Positions 1 to 5,781 of a stretch of 8,232 nt of DNA are shown piece by piece. The stretch is from positions 1 to 8,232 of the forward strand of contig JBDRGC010000310.1 in NCBI GenBank assembly GCA_043818215.1, given 5' to 3'. The notes beneath the pieces were generated by a model that saw only the letters and a list, made by a program, of their open reading frames with translations, ran no database searches and was not told where the DNA came from. The translations under genes were made by a program, and so were the position numbers. The stretch's first letter is position 1; each line of letters starts with the position of its first letter. Origin of the DNA: JBDRGC01 sp043818215 (GTDB taxonomy: Bacteria > Chloroflexota > Anaerolineae > Anaerolineales > UBA11858).

Positions 1-593
1 CCCGGTCGCCGAAGTTCTCCCCGAACCAGTTGAGATCGAGGCGGAGATAACAGACGAATTTCCTGAATGGTTAGACGAACTTAGCGAAGAAGAACCCTTC
101 GCAGCCGAGGCAATCGAAGCCCTGGTTGTCGAAGAAGCTGCTTCCCCCATCGACCTGGACGATGCCGACGCGGCCCTGGCTTGGCTAGAAAGTCTGGCCG
201 CTAAACAGGGCGTGGCTGAAGAAGAACTCATCACCCGCCCCGAAGACCGCATTGATACACCCCCTGATTGGGTGCAGAAAGCCGCCACCGCCGACCGACT
301 CGAATGGCGGCAAGACATAGCAGAAGAAGCCCCGGCCGCGGAAACCCTACCTGAGCCCGAGGCGGAGGTCACGGTCGCCATTCCCGATTGGCTGCGAGAC
401 ATAGCGGTCGAAGCCCCGGCCGCCGAAGCCCTACCTGAACCCGAGGCGGAGGTCACAGACGACATCCCTGATTGGCTACGAGATATGGGAGAAGAAGTCC
501 CGGTCACCGAAGTTATCCCCAAACCTGTTGAGATCGAGGCGGAGATAACAGACGAACTTCCTGAATGGTTAGCCGAACTCAGCGAAGAAGAAC
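1..593 (+). repeat. Long-range direct repeat inside the acidic repeat gene (1-95 and 499-593)
   Basis: The first ~95 bases are repeated 498 bp later in the same reading frame (166 codons apart). The last two-thirds differ at only about three positions, while the first third is more diverged. Each copy encodes an E-V-hydrophobic-P spacer followed by a P-E-W-L motif and an E-L-S-E-E-E-P stretch. Near-identity at the DNA level suggests recent duplication or gene conversion between repeat units rather than selection on protein alone. Confidence 0.8.
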
Positions 594-1570
594 CCGTTGC
601 AGCCGAGGTAGAGAAACTTCCCGCCTGGGTACAAGAAACACTCGTCACCGAGGCACAACCCATCGAGGCACCAGAAGAAGAAACGAAACCAGAAGTCGCA
701 GAAGAATTTGTAACTGACGAAATTCCTGACTGGTTACGCGAGAGCACTATAGCTGAGTCATATCAGGAAGAAACCTCCGCTCTCACGGCAGAAATCGACT
801 CCACCATCGGACCTGAAGCCAAAGAAATCCCCGCGGAGTTGCCAGAACCCATCACAGCGGAGACTGAGGCTAAACTTATCTCACTCCCGCTCGACGAAGA
901 AGAACCCACGGAAATTCTCCCGGAAGAGGAAACATCTGAACCGACCTTTAAGGCCGAAGCTAAAATCGAGCCACCAGCCTGGGTGCTGGAAGGCGAAGCC
1001 CCTAAGGACGAAGTCTACGAGTGGATCCCACACTACGCTAAGCGGGAAGTTACAGCCAAAGCCGATGAGTTACTTGATATCAACGCGGCTTCAATGATCC
1101 AGCTCGAACGGCTGCCATCTCTGGGCTTCCGCAGGGCGCAGAGCATCGTCGCCTACCGGGATGAGCACGGAGAATTCGGCAAAATCGAAGACCTGCTGGA
1201 TGTCCCCGGGATGGATGCTGAAACGCTGGCAACGATCAAGTCGCAGACCACCGTCAAAGCCCCCGAGAAAACCGCACCACCAACCCCCGTGATTCCCGAA
1301 ATCGTGCCTGAGGACGAGCATCACATCAAGCAATTGGAGGCCCAGAATCTCCTGGCCCACGGTGATATCGACAGCGCTATAAAAAAGTACGGGCAATTGA
1401 TCAAAAAAGGCAAACGCCTTGACGATATAATCACCGACCTGGATCAGGCTATATACCGACATCCCATGGACATCTCGATCCTGCAAGCCCTGGGTGACGC
1501 TTATATGCGCGCCGGCCAACTTCAGGATGCGTTGGACGTGTACAGCAAAGCGGAGGAGTTACTGCGATAA
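2..1570 (+). CDS. Acidic PxW-repeat protein with HhH domain and C-terminal TPRs (5' partial)
   Basis: The reading frame is open from the left edge (first full codon at position 2), so the true start lies upstream; the GTG at 212 has no role. The visible 522 residues fall into three parts. Residues 1 to about 350 are very acidic and contain eight P-x-W motifs (P-D-W, P-E-W or P-A-W at about 21, 88, 128, 156, 187, 207, 242 and 325), most followed by L or V and separated by Glu/Pro/Ala-rich spacers. Residues 357-418 form a ComEA-like helix-hairpin-helix domain (DINAAS start, then LPSLGFRRAQSIVAYR and LLDVPGM). Residues 440-522 look like TPR helices (ALGDAYMRAGQLQDALDVY). HhH modules usually bind DNA non-specifically and TPRs bind proteins; the acidic repeats look disordered. 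A scaffold or adaptor role is inference only, and no enzyme motif was seen. ndk follows 127 nt downstream. Confidence 0.85.
   Translation, partial: PVAEVLPEPVEIEAEITDEFPEWLDELSEEEPFAAEAIEALVVEEAASPIDLDDADAALAWLESLAAKQGVAEEELITRPEDRIDTPPDWVQKAATADRLEWRQDIAEEAPAAETLPEPEAEVTVAIPDWLRDIAVEAPAAEALPEPEAEVTDDIPDWLRDMGEEVPVTEVIPKPVEIEAEITDELPEWLAELSEEEPVAAEVEKLPAWVQETLVTEAQPIEAPEEETKPEVAEEFVTDEIPDWLRESTIAESYQEETSALTAEIDSTIGPEAKEIPAELPEPITAETEAKLISLPLDEEEPTEILPEEETSEPTFKAEAKIEPPAWVLEGEAPKDEVYEWIPHYAKREVTAKADELLDINAASMIQLERLPSLGFRRAQSIVAYRDEHGEFGKIEDLLDVPGMDAETLATIKSQTTVKAPEKTAPPTPVIPEIVPEDEHHIKQLEAQNLLAHGDIDSAIKKYGQLIKKGKRLDDIITDLDQAIYRHPMDISILQALGDAYMRAGQLQDALDVYSKAEELLR
310..477 (+). repeat. Two tandem 84-bp coding repeats (310-393, 394-477)
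   Basis: Two adjacent 84-bp (28-codon) units encode the spacer EAPAAE(T/A)LPEPEAEVT plus an I-P-D-W-L-R motif. They differ at about a dozen bases. The unit length is a multiple of three, so gain or loss keeps the frame. Similarity continues a few codons past 477. Confidence 0.8.
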
Positions 1571-1589
1571 CTCACCCCCTTGTAGACAT

Positions 1590-1676
1590 GAAGAGTGAAG
1601 AGTGAAGCGTGAGGCGTGAAATGGAAATGACGTCTCACGCTTCACGTTTTACGTTTCACGTTTCACGCATCACTCA
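1590..1676. repeat. Heptamer array with a long hairpin between the TPR gene and ndk
   Basis: The 127-bp gap holds a period-7 array. The left part is GAAGAGT, GAAGAGT, GAAGCGT, GAGGCGT and then GAAATGG. The right part is the complementary type (CACGCTT, CACGTTT, TACGTTT, CACGTTT, CACGCAT). The two halves pair: GTGAAGCGTGAG (1602-1613) is perfectly complementary to 1634-1645, and with two G-U pairs the stem reaches 17 bp (1602-1618/1629-1645) around a 10-nt loop. No T-run follows the stem, so it is not a standard intrinsic terminator. It could weaken read-through into ndk or act as an RNA-stability element. A related array lies at 7996-8030. Confidence 0.75.
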
Positions 1677-1697
1677 CTAGTATTATTGGAGCCAACA

Positions 1698-2150
1698 ATG
1701 GAAAAAACTCTAGTGCTCATTAAACCCGACGCCGTACAACGCGGCCTGATTGGTGAAATAACCGCCCGGTTAGAACGCCGCGGCCTGCGCCTGGTGGCGG
1801 CTAAATTCCTGCAAGTTAGTCATGAATTGGCTGAAACTCATTACACCATTCACAAAGGTAAGCCTTTCTATGTCCCCCTGATCGAATACATCACTTCTTC
1901 CCCCGTGATGGCGATGGTGTGGGAAGGCCCCAACGGGGTGGCAGCCGTGCGCCAGACCATGGGCGTCACCCGTCCCACCGAGGCCGCTCCCGGTTCCGTC
2001 CGCCACGATTTCGGCCTGGAAGTGGGCCGCAACCTGACCCACGCATCGGACTCGGTCGAGAACGGCGAGAAGGAAGCCGCGCTGTGGTTCAGACCTGAGG
2101 AGTTAATCGAGTGGGGGCGGGCGATTGATGAGTGGGTGTTCGAGGGGTAG
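1698..2150 (+). CDS. ndk: Nucleoside diphosphate kinase
   Basis: A 150-residue protein, the usual length of the family. It transfers the gamma phosphate between nucleoside triphosphates and diphosphates through a phosphohistidine, balancing cytoplasmic NTP and dNTP pools. The N terminus has the family start (TLVLIKPDAVQRGLIGEI, with Lys9), and the signature NLTHASDS places the catalytic His at 115 within N-x-x-H-A-S-D. Conserved Arg and Gly positions in the RQTMGVTRPTEAAPGS region are present. ATG 1698 is chosen over an in-frame TTG at 1686 because GGAG at 1688-1691 sits 6 nt before it and homologues begin at M-E-K-T-L. It is followed by an intrinsic terminator. Nothing suggests truncation or altered function. 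Confidence 0.97.
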   Translation: MEKTLVLIKPDAVQRGLIGEITARLERRGLRLVAAKFLQVSHELAETHYTIHKGKPFYVPLIEYITSSPVMAMVWEGPNGVAAVRQTMGVTRPTEAAPGSVRHDFGLEVGRNLTHASDSVENGEKEAALWFRPEELIEWGRAIDEWVFEG

Positions 2151-2199
2151 AGAATGGACACATTTGCACATTCCACGCCGACAAGTAATATCAATCCAG

Positions 2200-2235
2200 G
2201 AAACCGGTTCCTTCGAGGAACCGGTTTCTTTTTTT
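2200..2235 (+). terminator. Intrinsic terminator after ndk
   Basis: A perfect 12-bp stem (GAAACCGGTTCC at 2200-2211 with GGAACCGGTTTC at 2217-2228), a 5-nt TTCGA loop, then seven T (2229-2235). It lies 50 nt after the ndk stop and is oriented for + strand transcription. There is no matching A-run on its left side, so it should not stop - strand transcripts. Confidence 0.9.
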
Positions 2236-2495
2236 CGTAACTGCTCAGGTTACAGCCAGATGCACGACAATGGAACGCGGGGCAACATCGGCATACGCCC
2301 CCCGGCCCCCAATCCCTTCGGCAGGCTCCCCACTTCCTCCGGCCGGTGACTTCGCATGACACGTCTGGGAGAGACACTTCCGTTTTTGAGTCTCTCTACA
2401 TCAAAGCCAAAACGGAAGAACTGCCCCCCCAGAATTGGGGGTCGGGGGGCATACCGTAAATTTTGAGATAATACCCAAAATTCAAAGGCTGGAAA
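2236..2495. other. Convergent gene-free interval rich in inverted repeats
   Basis: No supportable gene lies between the ndk terminator and the end of the small membrane-protein gene. It holds: a C-rich tract near 2295-2315 that recurs in inverted orientation at about 2435-2453 (18 of 21 positions matching); overlapping alternative stems at 2369-2418; a G/C hairpin at 2423-2450 (GCCCCCC with GGGGGGC, or CCCCCA with TGGGGG); and an A/T-rich inverted repeat AATTTTG (2459-2465) / CAAAATT (2476-2482). The last lies 14 nt after the stop of the - strand gene and might weakly terminate it, but lacks a proper U-tract. Confidence 0.6.
2369..2418. repeat. Two overlapping, mutually exclusive stems with a GTAG-type foot
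   Basis: Stem 1 pairs GAGAGAC (2369-2375) with GTCTCTC (2390-2396). Stem 2 pairs CTTCCGTTTT (2377-2386), which lies in the loop of stem 1, with AAAACGGAAG (2409-2418). The two can alternate or, in part, form an H-type pseudoknot. Read on the - strand, stem 1 is preceded by TGTA and its first base G (2400-2396), as in the REP elements elsewhere in the window, but it lacks their YTT at the fixed distance. Confidence 0.6.
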
Positions 2496-2858
2496 TCAGC
2501 GGCGTCTCCGCTTGGAAGACTTGCGAGAGGGAGGCGCGTCCTGAGGCCCATAGCGCGAGACACCCGCAAAACGATACACCAGCGAATATAAGATAATCAG
2601 CACCACGAAGCCCAGCACAGAAATGAGCAATGCCACCCCCAAACGGGCAAAAAGGTAGGGATATTGGGCCGGGCCTCTAAACTCTCGCGGAACCGGTACC
2701 CAATGATTGATCATATTAGCCTCCATCAGCAAAGACGCGCCTGCGTACGACATAAGGGGAATCAAAATCAGCATCAGGCACCCAATCCCCCGCCACACAG
2801 GGTGAATCTTCCAGGGGCGTTCCTTGCGCGGTTGTTGGTACTGAGTAAACTTAGCCAT
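2496..2858 (-). CDS. Small two-helix membrane protein of unknown function
   Basis: A 120-residue protein that I do not recognise as a named family. Residues about 22-46 (GIGCLMLILIPLMSYAGASL region) and 71-97 (ARLGVALLISVLGFVVLIIL region) are strongly hydrophobic and fit two transmembrane helices. The basic N terminus and the tail ending SKRRRR would keep both ends in the cytoplasm, leaving a loop of about 24 residues (NHWVPVPREFRGPAQYPY) outside. The ATG at 2858 overlaps the stop of the upstream FAD/FeS gene by 8 nt, and its GGAGG Shine-Dalgarno (2869-2865, 6-nt spacing) lies inside that gene, so translation is probably coupled. The linkage suggests a role with the molybdenum hydroxylase, such as membrane anchoring, but nothing in the protein proves it. 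Confidence 0.85.
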   Translation of the reverse strand: MAKFTQYQQPRKERPWKIHPVWRGIGCLMLILIPLMSYAGASLLMEANMINHWVPVPREFRGPAQYPYLFARLGVALLISVLGFVVLIILYSLVYRFAGVSRYGPQDAPPSRKSSKRRRR

Positions 2859-4278
2859 CTACCACCTCCATCTGGCTTGCCTTTTCTATGGCATCCACAA
2901 TTTTGTAATAACCTGTGCAGCGGCATAAATTGCCGGTGATCGCCTGCCGGATTTCATCACGGGTGGGTTTAGGTCGCTCCTCGAGCAATTTGGCAGCGGC
3001 CATCACAAATCCTGGCGTGCAATAACCACATTGCACCGCGCCGGCATGGATGAAGGCATCCTGCACCGGATGCAACCGCTCAGGGCTGGCTAATCCCTCC
3101 ACAGTGACAATCTCAGCCTCATGAGCGCGCGGCGCCGGAACCAGGCAGCTCATCACAGCCATGCCATCCATGAACACCGTACACGCACCGCACTCACCCT
3201 CGGCACAACCTTCTTTGGTGCCGATCAAACCGGCTTCATCGCGCAGCAAATCCAAAAGCCGCTTATTATGAGTATTTGTAAACGTGTACACCTGCCCATT
3301 GATGCGGGTGACGATGGTAGACTCCGCGGCGTGATCACTGCGACCAGGGATTCGAGGGGCCTCCCCGGAGTATTCCTGCCCCCACAGGAGCACCGGATCG
3401 GAGGGGAAGGCAGCCCGCTCCTGCCCGTGGGAGATGGCGCGCAGCCCACGGGAGGTCAAGACGCGCACCATCTCCCGCCGGTAAGCCGCCGACCCACGGA
3501 TATCGTCAATGGGATGTGCGGCCCGCATGGCAAGTATTGCCGCTTCCCCAATGGTAGCATCATCCAGCTTGCGGCCTTTCAGATAAGCCTCTGCTTCCGG
3601 GGCGCGGGTGATCTTGGGGGTCACCGAACCCAACGTAATGACAACTTCGCCCACCGTCTTTTCATCCCAGGTCACCACAAGAGAAACATTCACCACCGAA
3701 ATGGCCTGAGCCTGGCGCAAACCTAATTTGAGGAAGATGCCACGCTGATTCTCTCGCAGCGCTGGGAAAGAAATATCTACCAGCATCTCATCGAGGCGCA
3801 AAATGGTTTTCCGCACCCCGAGGTAAAACTCGTTCAGCGGAACAACCCGCTCCCCGCCCAGGGAGCGCAGTGTAACACTGGCGCCCATCGCCATGAGTGG
3901 AGAAATCGTGTCATTAGCTGGTGAGGCGGTGATCAAATTCCCCGCCACTGTCCCACGATTGCGGATTTGGGGTGCGCCCACTCCCCAGGTCGCCTGCGCC
4001 AACGGGAAGGTCTGTTCACGGATCAATTTCGAGCCGACACAATGATTATGAGTTACCAACGGGCCGATGTGAATCGCGCCGTCTTCATCCAATACTATTT
4101 GGTCGAGGCCGGGAATGCGGGTCACGTCGATTAGAATTTCAATGCCTGTGTAAACCCCGCGCTCGATTTGCAGCATCAAATCTGTAGCTCCTGCCACAAT
4201 GCGGGCGCGCTCTCCGTACTCGTTTAGTATTTGCAGCACATCATCAATGCTGGCTGCGTTGATATATCTTTGCCACAT
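2851..4278 (-). CDS. Fused FAD-binding and [2Fe-2S] subunit of a molybdenum hydroxylase (xanthine/CO dehydrogenase family)
   Basis: A 475-residue electron-transfer subunit expected to pass electrons from a Mo-cofactor subunit through two [2Fe-2S] clusters to FAD. Residues 1 to about 285 match the CoxM/XdhB flavoprotein: FAD motifs AGATDLM (29-35) and TVAGN (110-114), then the CODH flavoprotein C-terminal domain (about 175-285). A linker to about 320 leads to the CoxS-like domain: ferredoxin-type cluster C358-x4-C363-x2-C366-x11-C378, and the second cluster C417-x2-C420 with C452-x-C454 (CGYCTPG and CRCTGY). All eight ligands are present. The FAD-then-FeS order is opposite to the Rhodobacter XdhA small subunit and eukaryotic XDH. 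ATG 4278 has GGAG six nt upstream; an open frame extends to 4497 but its first 73 codons are repeat DNA. No Mo subunit is in the window. The substrate cannot be deduced. Confidence 0.93.
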   Translation of the reverse strand: MWQRYINAASIDDVLQILNEYGERARIVAGATDLMLQIERGVYTGIEILIDVTRIPGLDQIVLDEDGAIHIGPLVTHNHCVGSKLIREQTFPLAQATWGVGAPQIRNRGTVAGNLITASPANDTISPLMAMGASVTLRSLGGERVVPLNEFYLGVRKTILRLDEMLVDISFPALRENQRGIFLKLGLRQAQAISVVNVSLVVTWDEKTVGEVVITLGSVTPKITRAPEAEAYLKGRKLDDATIGEAAILAMRAAHPIDDIRGSAAYRREMVRVLTSRGLRAISHGQERAAFPSDPVLLWGQEYSGEAPRIPGRSDHAAESTIVTRINGQVYTFTNTHNKRLLDLLRDEAGLIGTKEGCAEGECGACTVFMDGMAVMSCLVPAPRAHEAEIVTVEGLASPERLHPVQDAFIHAGAVQCGYCTPGFVMAAAKLLEERPKPTRDEIRQAITGNLCRCTGYYKIVDAIEKASQMEVVDG

Positions 4279-4300
4279 GGTTATCTCCAAATAAATCATT

Positions 4301-4324
4301 TGCGATTTGGAAAATCGCACTACA
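4301..4324 (-). repeat. REP-like hairpin, copy A
   Basis: On the - strand: TGTAG foot (4324-4320), then an 8-bp perfect stem TGCGATTT / AAATCGCA around loop TCC. It lies 22 nt upstream of the FAD/FeS start codon, so it would be a hairpin in that gene's mRNA leader just before the Shine-Dalgarno. Identical in sequence to copies B and C. Confidence 0.85.
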
Positions 4325-4325
4325 A

Positions 4326-4436
4326 TTACTGCGCATGCTTTCCATCTCCGCTGCCAGCGTGCAACATGACTATTTCTGCCAGGATACTGAGGGCAATCTC
4401 TTTGGCTGTCTCGGTGTTGATGCGAAACCCTATCGG
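4326..4436 (-). pseudogene. Orphan xdhC 3'-end remnant 1
   Basis: Read on the - strand, this encodes 36 residues and a stop that match the C terminus of the neighbouring XdhC-like protein: PIGFRINTETAKEIALSIL, then A-E-I-V-M-L-H-A-G-S-G-D-G-K-H-A-Q. Differences include N to T, R to H, T to A and a one-codon in-frame insertion. It begins right after REP copy B, has no start codon or body, and ends before REP copy A. It looks like the tail of a lost xdhC paralogue or a duplicated and diverged 3' end. Confidence 0.8.
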
Positions 4437-4438
4437 CG

Positions 4439-4462
4439 TGCGATTTGGAAAATCGCACTACA
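4439..4462 (-). repeat. REP-like hairpin, copy B
   Basis: Same 24 bases as copies A and C (TGTAG foot at 4462-4458, stem TGCGATTT/AAATCGCA). It lies between the two xdhC-tail remnants, and the homology of remnant 1 to xdhC stops within two or three bases of this hairpin's edge. Confidence 0.85.
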
Positions 4463-4463
4463 A

Positions 4464-4556
4464 TTACTGCGTATGCTTTCCATCTCCGCCGGTGCATAGA
4501 ATGACGATTTCCGCCAGAATGCTGAGGGCAATCTCCTTAGCTTTCTCAGCATAAAT
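4464..4556 (-). pseudogene. Orphan xdhC 3'-end remnant 2
   Basis: On the - strand this reads I-Y-A-E-K-A-K-E-I-A-L-S-I-L-A-E-I-V-I-L-C-T followed by G-G-D-G-K-H-T-Q and stop, again the XdhC-like C terminus with several substitutions (N to Y, T to K, M to I, R to C, A to T). It starts next to REP copy C and ends just before REP copy B. It retains less of the gene than remnant 1 and has no start, so it is a non-functional fragment. Confidence 0.8.
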
Positions 4557-4560
4557 CAGT

Positions 4561-4584
4561 TGCGATTTGGAAAATCGCACTACA
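4561..4584 (-). repeat. REP-like hairpin, copy C (directly after the xdhC stop)
   Basis: TGTAG foot at 4584-4580, stem TGCGATTT/AAATCGCA at 4579-4561. The foot begins one base after the TAA stop of the intact gene. It may serve as a 3' RNA hairpin for the xdhC message. The 30 bases on the stop-codon side (4585 to about 4612) are nearly identical in all three units. Confidence 0.85.
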
Positions 4585-4585
4585 A

Positions 4586-5374
4586 TTACTGCGTATGCTT
4601 TCCATCTCCGCCAGCGCGCAGCATGACGATTTCCGCCAGGATGCTGAGGGCAATCTCTTTGGCTGTCTCGGCGTTGATGCGCAATCCAATTGGTGAATGA
4701 ACACGGGCGAGTTTTTCCGGGGTCACTCCGGCGTCCAGCAATTGCCGGCTGGTGGCAGCCCAGCGCCGCAGCGAGCCAATGACGCCAATATAAGCAGCCT
4801 CGCTATCCAGCAAGGCTGGAAGTCCAATTACATCCACATCAACCCCGCGGGTGGTTAACACAATATAAGTCCGGGGGTCAATTGCCAGGTGTTGGGGCAA
4901 TTCCGCGATTGGAAGCGGATAATACGAATCCGCATCGGGAACTGCTTCGGGGGTACAGAACCCGGGACGGTCATCGCTCACCGCAACCCGGAATCCCAAC
5001 CAGCTGCCCAAATGTGCGACTTCTTTTCCAACGTGGCCGCTGCCCACAACGACAAGCAATGGCCGCGGCACAAGGGGGTCCACGAAAATCTCCAATTGGC
5101 CACCACACACCCCTGGGTCTCCGCGTTCAGGGTCTAGCATAGAGTATTCTAACATGCGAGGTCTCCCTTCGTTCAAAGCTTCTAAAGCATTCGCAAGTAC
5201 CCGGTGTTCCACTTCACCGCCACCGACTGTGCCGATAAAGCTCCCGTCGGGGTAAACCAGCATCTTGCTGCCCACGTGGCGCGGTGTCGAGCCGCGGCTG
5301 ACGACGATGGTACACAGCACTCCCAAGCCCCCACCTGTTTCTAATTCGGTCAGTGCATTATAAATCGATGTCAT
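4586..5374 (-). CDS. xdhC: XdhC/CoxI-family molybdenum-cofactor chaperone
   Basis: A 262-residue protein of the XdhC/CoxI family, which binds mature Mo cofactor, supports its sulfuration and delivers it to apo molybdenum hydroxylases in the cytoplasm (this is the Rhodobacter XdhC, not the E. coli FeS subunit of that name). The N-terminal domain has GSTPRHVGSKMLV (28-40), GTVGGGEVEH (48-57) and GVCGGQLEIFVDPL (88-101), whose Cys90 fits the conserved cofactor-site cysteine. The C-terminal Rossmann domain has VVVGSGHVGKEVA (108-120), GVIGSLRR (197-204) and HSPIGLRINAET (226-237). ATG 5374 has GGAGG at 5386-5382 with 7-nt spacing; a longer TTG start at 5407 is less likely. It lies first in the cluster before the FAD/FeS gene. 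Its 3' end is duplicated downstream. Confidence 0.92.
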   Translation of the reverse strand: MTSIYNALTELETGGGLGVLCTIVVSRGSTPRHVGSKMLVYPDGSFIGTVGGGEVEHRVLANALEALNEGRPRMLEYSMLDPERGDPGVCGGQLEIFVDPLVPRPLLVVVGSGHVGKEVAHLGSWLGFRVAVSDDRPGFCTPEAVPDADSYYPLPIAELPQHLAIDPRTYIVLTTRGVDVDVIGLPALLDSEAAYIGVIGSLRRWAATSRQLLDAGVTPEKLARVHSPIGLRINAETAKEIALSILAEIVMLRAGGDGKHTQ

Positions 5375-5539
5375 GAGGCGGCCTCCAACCGCAAGCAAAC
5401 CTGGCAATAGCGCAAAAGTCGCACATTACTTGACAGCAGACAGCAGACCGCCAAAACCGGGCAACTGGAGATAGTTTCGCATCGCTGTGGGGGCTGCCAG
5501 CATTGAGTCTCCGCAAGGGAACGGTGGTCGGTAGTCAGT
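5375..5539. other. Upstream region of xdhC, no gene seen
   Basis: It contains the xdhC Shine-Dalgarno, a short direct repeat of GACAGCA (about 5432-5445), and no clear inverted repeat. I could not identify a convincing - strand promoter with well-spaced -35 and -10 hexamers. The sequence GAGG-CCG-CCTC around the xdhC Shine-Dalgarno could fold into a small stem, but it is too short to claim regulation. Confidence 0.4.
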
Positions 5540-5683
5540 CAATGTCATTAAGTTAAGCCATCGGCGGATTACGAATCCGCCTGGAGCGTGCAAGAACCCC
5601 GATTTTGCTCCTGTCGGATCCGTCCCACAAGGGGATGCTACGCAATGATCCGACAGCCACCGACTCTTAACTTAATGACATTG
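5540..5683. mobile_element. Miniature inverted-repeat element with 18-bp perfect TIRs
   Basis: The ends CAATGTCATTAAGTTAAG (5540-5557) and its exact reverse complement (5666-5683) bound a 144-bp non-coding element. Inside are two more perfect stems: GGCGGATT/AATCCGCC (5563-5570/5574-5581, loop ACG) and CTGTCGGATC/GATCCGACAG (5611-5620/5647-5656). A single strand could fold into a three-stem, cloverleaf-like shape. No protein of meaningful length is encoded, so it would be moved in trans by a transposase with the same TIRs. No convincing target-site duplication was found: AGTCA occurs near both ends, but not flush with the TIRs. Confidence 0.75.
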
Positions 5684-5749
5684 GGTTCGCAGTCACGACT
5701 ATAGTCGTCTGTGCCGCGCAACCAGCGACTGAAGTCGTCACTACGAGCC
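5684..5749. repeat. REP pair (BIME-like) 1
   Basis: The two ends, 5684-5707 and 5726-5749, are imperfect inverted repeats (19 of 24 positions match). Each end is itself palindromic: ACGACTATAGTCGT (5695-5708, perfect 14 bp) and CGACT-GA-AGTCG (5726-5737). The right end has a GTAG foot on the - strand (5744-5741); the left end has GCAG at the equivalent place. It directly abuts the right TIR of the miniature element. Confidence 0.7.
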
Positions 5750-5781
5750 AAAAACGTATCCTCTTCAAAAGTAAGGGGAGA

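Noticed and set aside
1091..1519. 142-codon - strand frame inside the HhH/TPR gene
   Set aside because: It is antisense to clearly recognisable HhH and TPR coding sequence and shows no family features.
1686..1697. TTG start for ndk adding four residues
   Set aside because: It overlaps the Shine-Dalgarno for ATG 1698, and family members begin at the ATG.
2125..2349. 74-codon + frame overlapping the end of ndk
   Set aside because: It runs through the intrinsic terminator and the palindromic intergenic region and has no domain features.
4279..4497. N-terminal extension of the FAD/FeS frame, 73 codons upstream of ATG 4278
   Set aside because: It translates REP and xdhC-remnant DNA, contains duplicated peptide segments from the nucleotide repeats, and a good Shine-Dalgarno supports ATG 4278.
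4231..4554. 107-codon + strand open frame across the REP/xdhC-tail repeats
   Set aside because: It is antisense to the repeats and the FAD/FeS gene; its internal peptide repeat only reflects the DNA repeat.
4301..4584. CRISPR-like array of three identical 24-base repeats
   Set aside because: The spacers are not unique foreign sequence: they are homologous copies of the xdhC tail, of 114 and 98 bp, and no cas gene is present.
5430..5458. TTGACA on the + strand as a promoter
   Set aside because: No -10 hexamer lies 16-19 nt downstream and no + strand gene follows.
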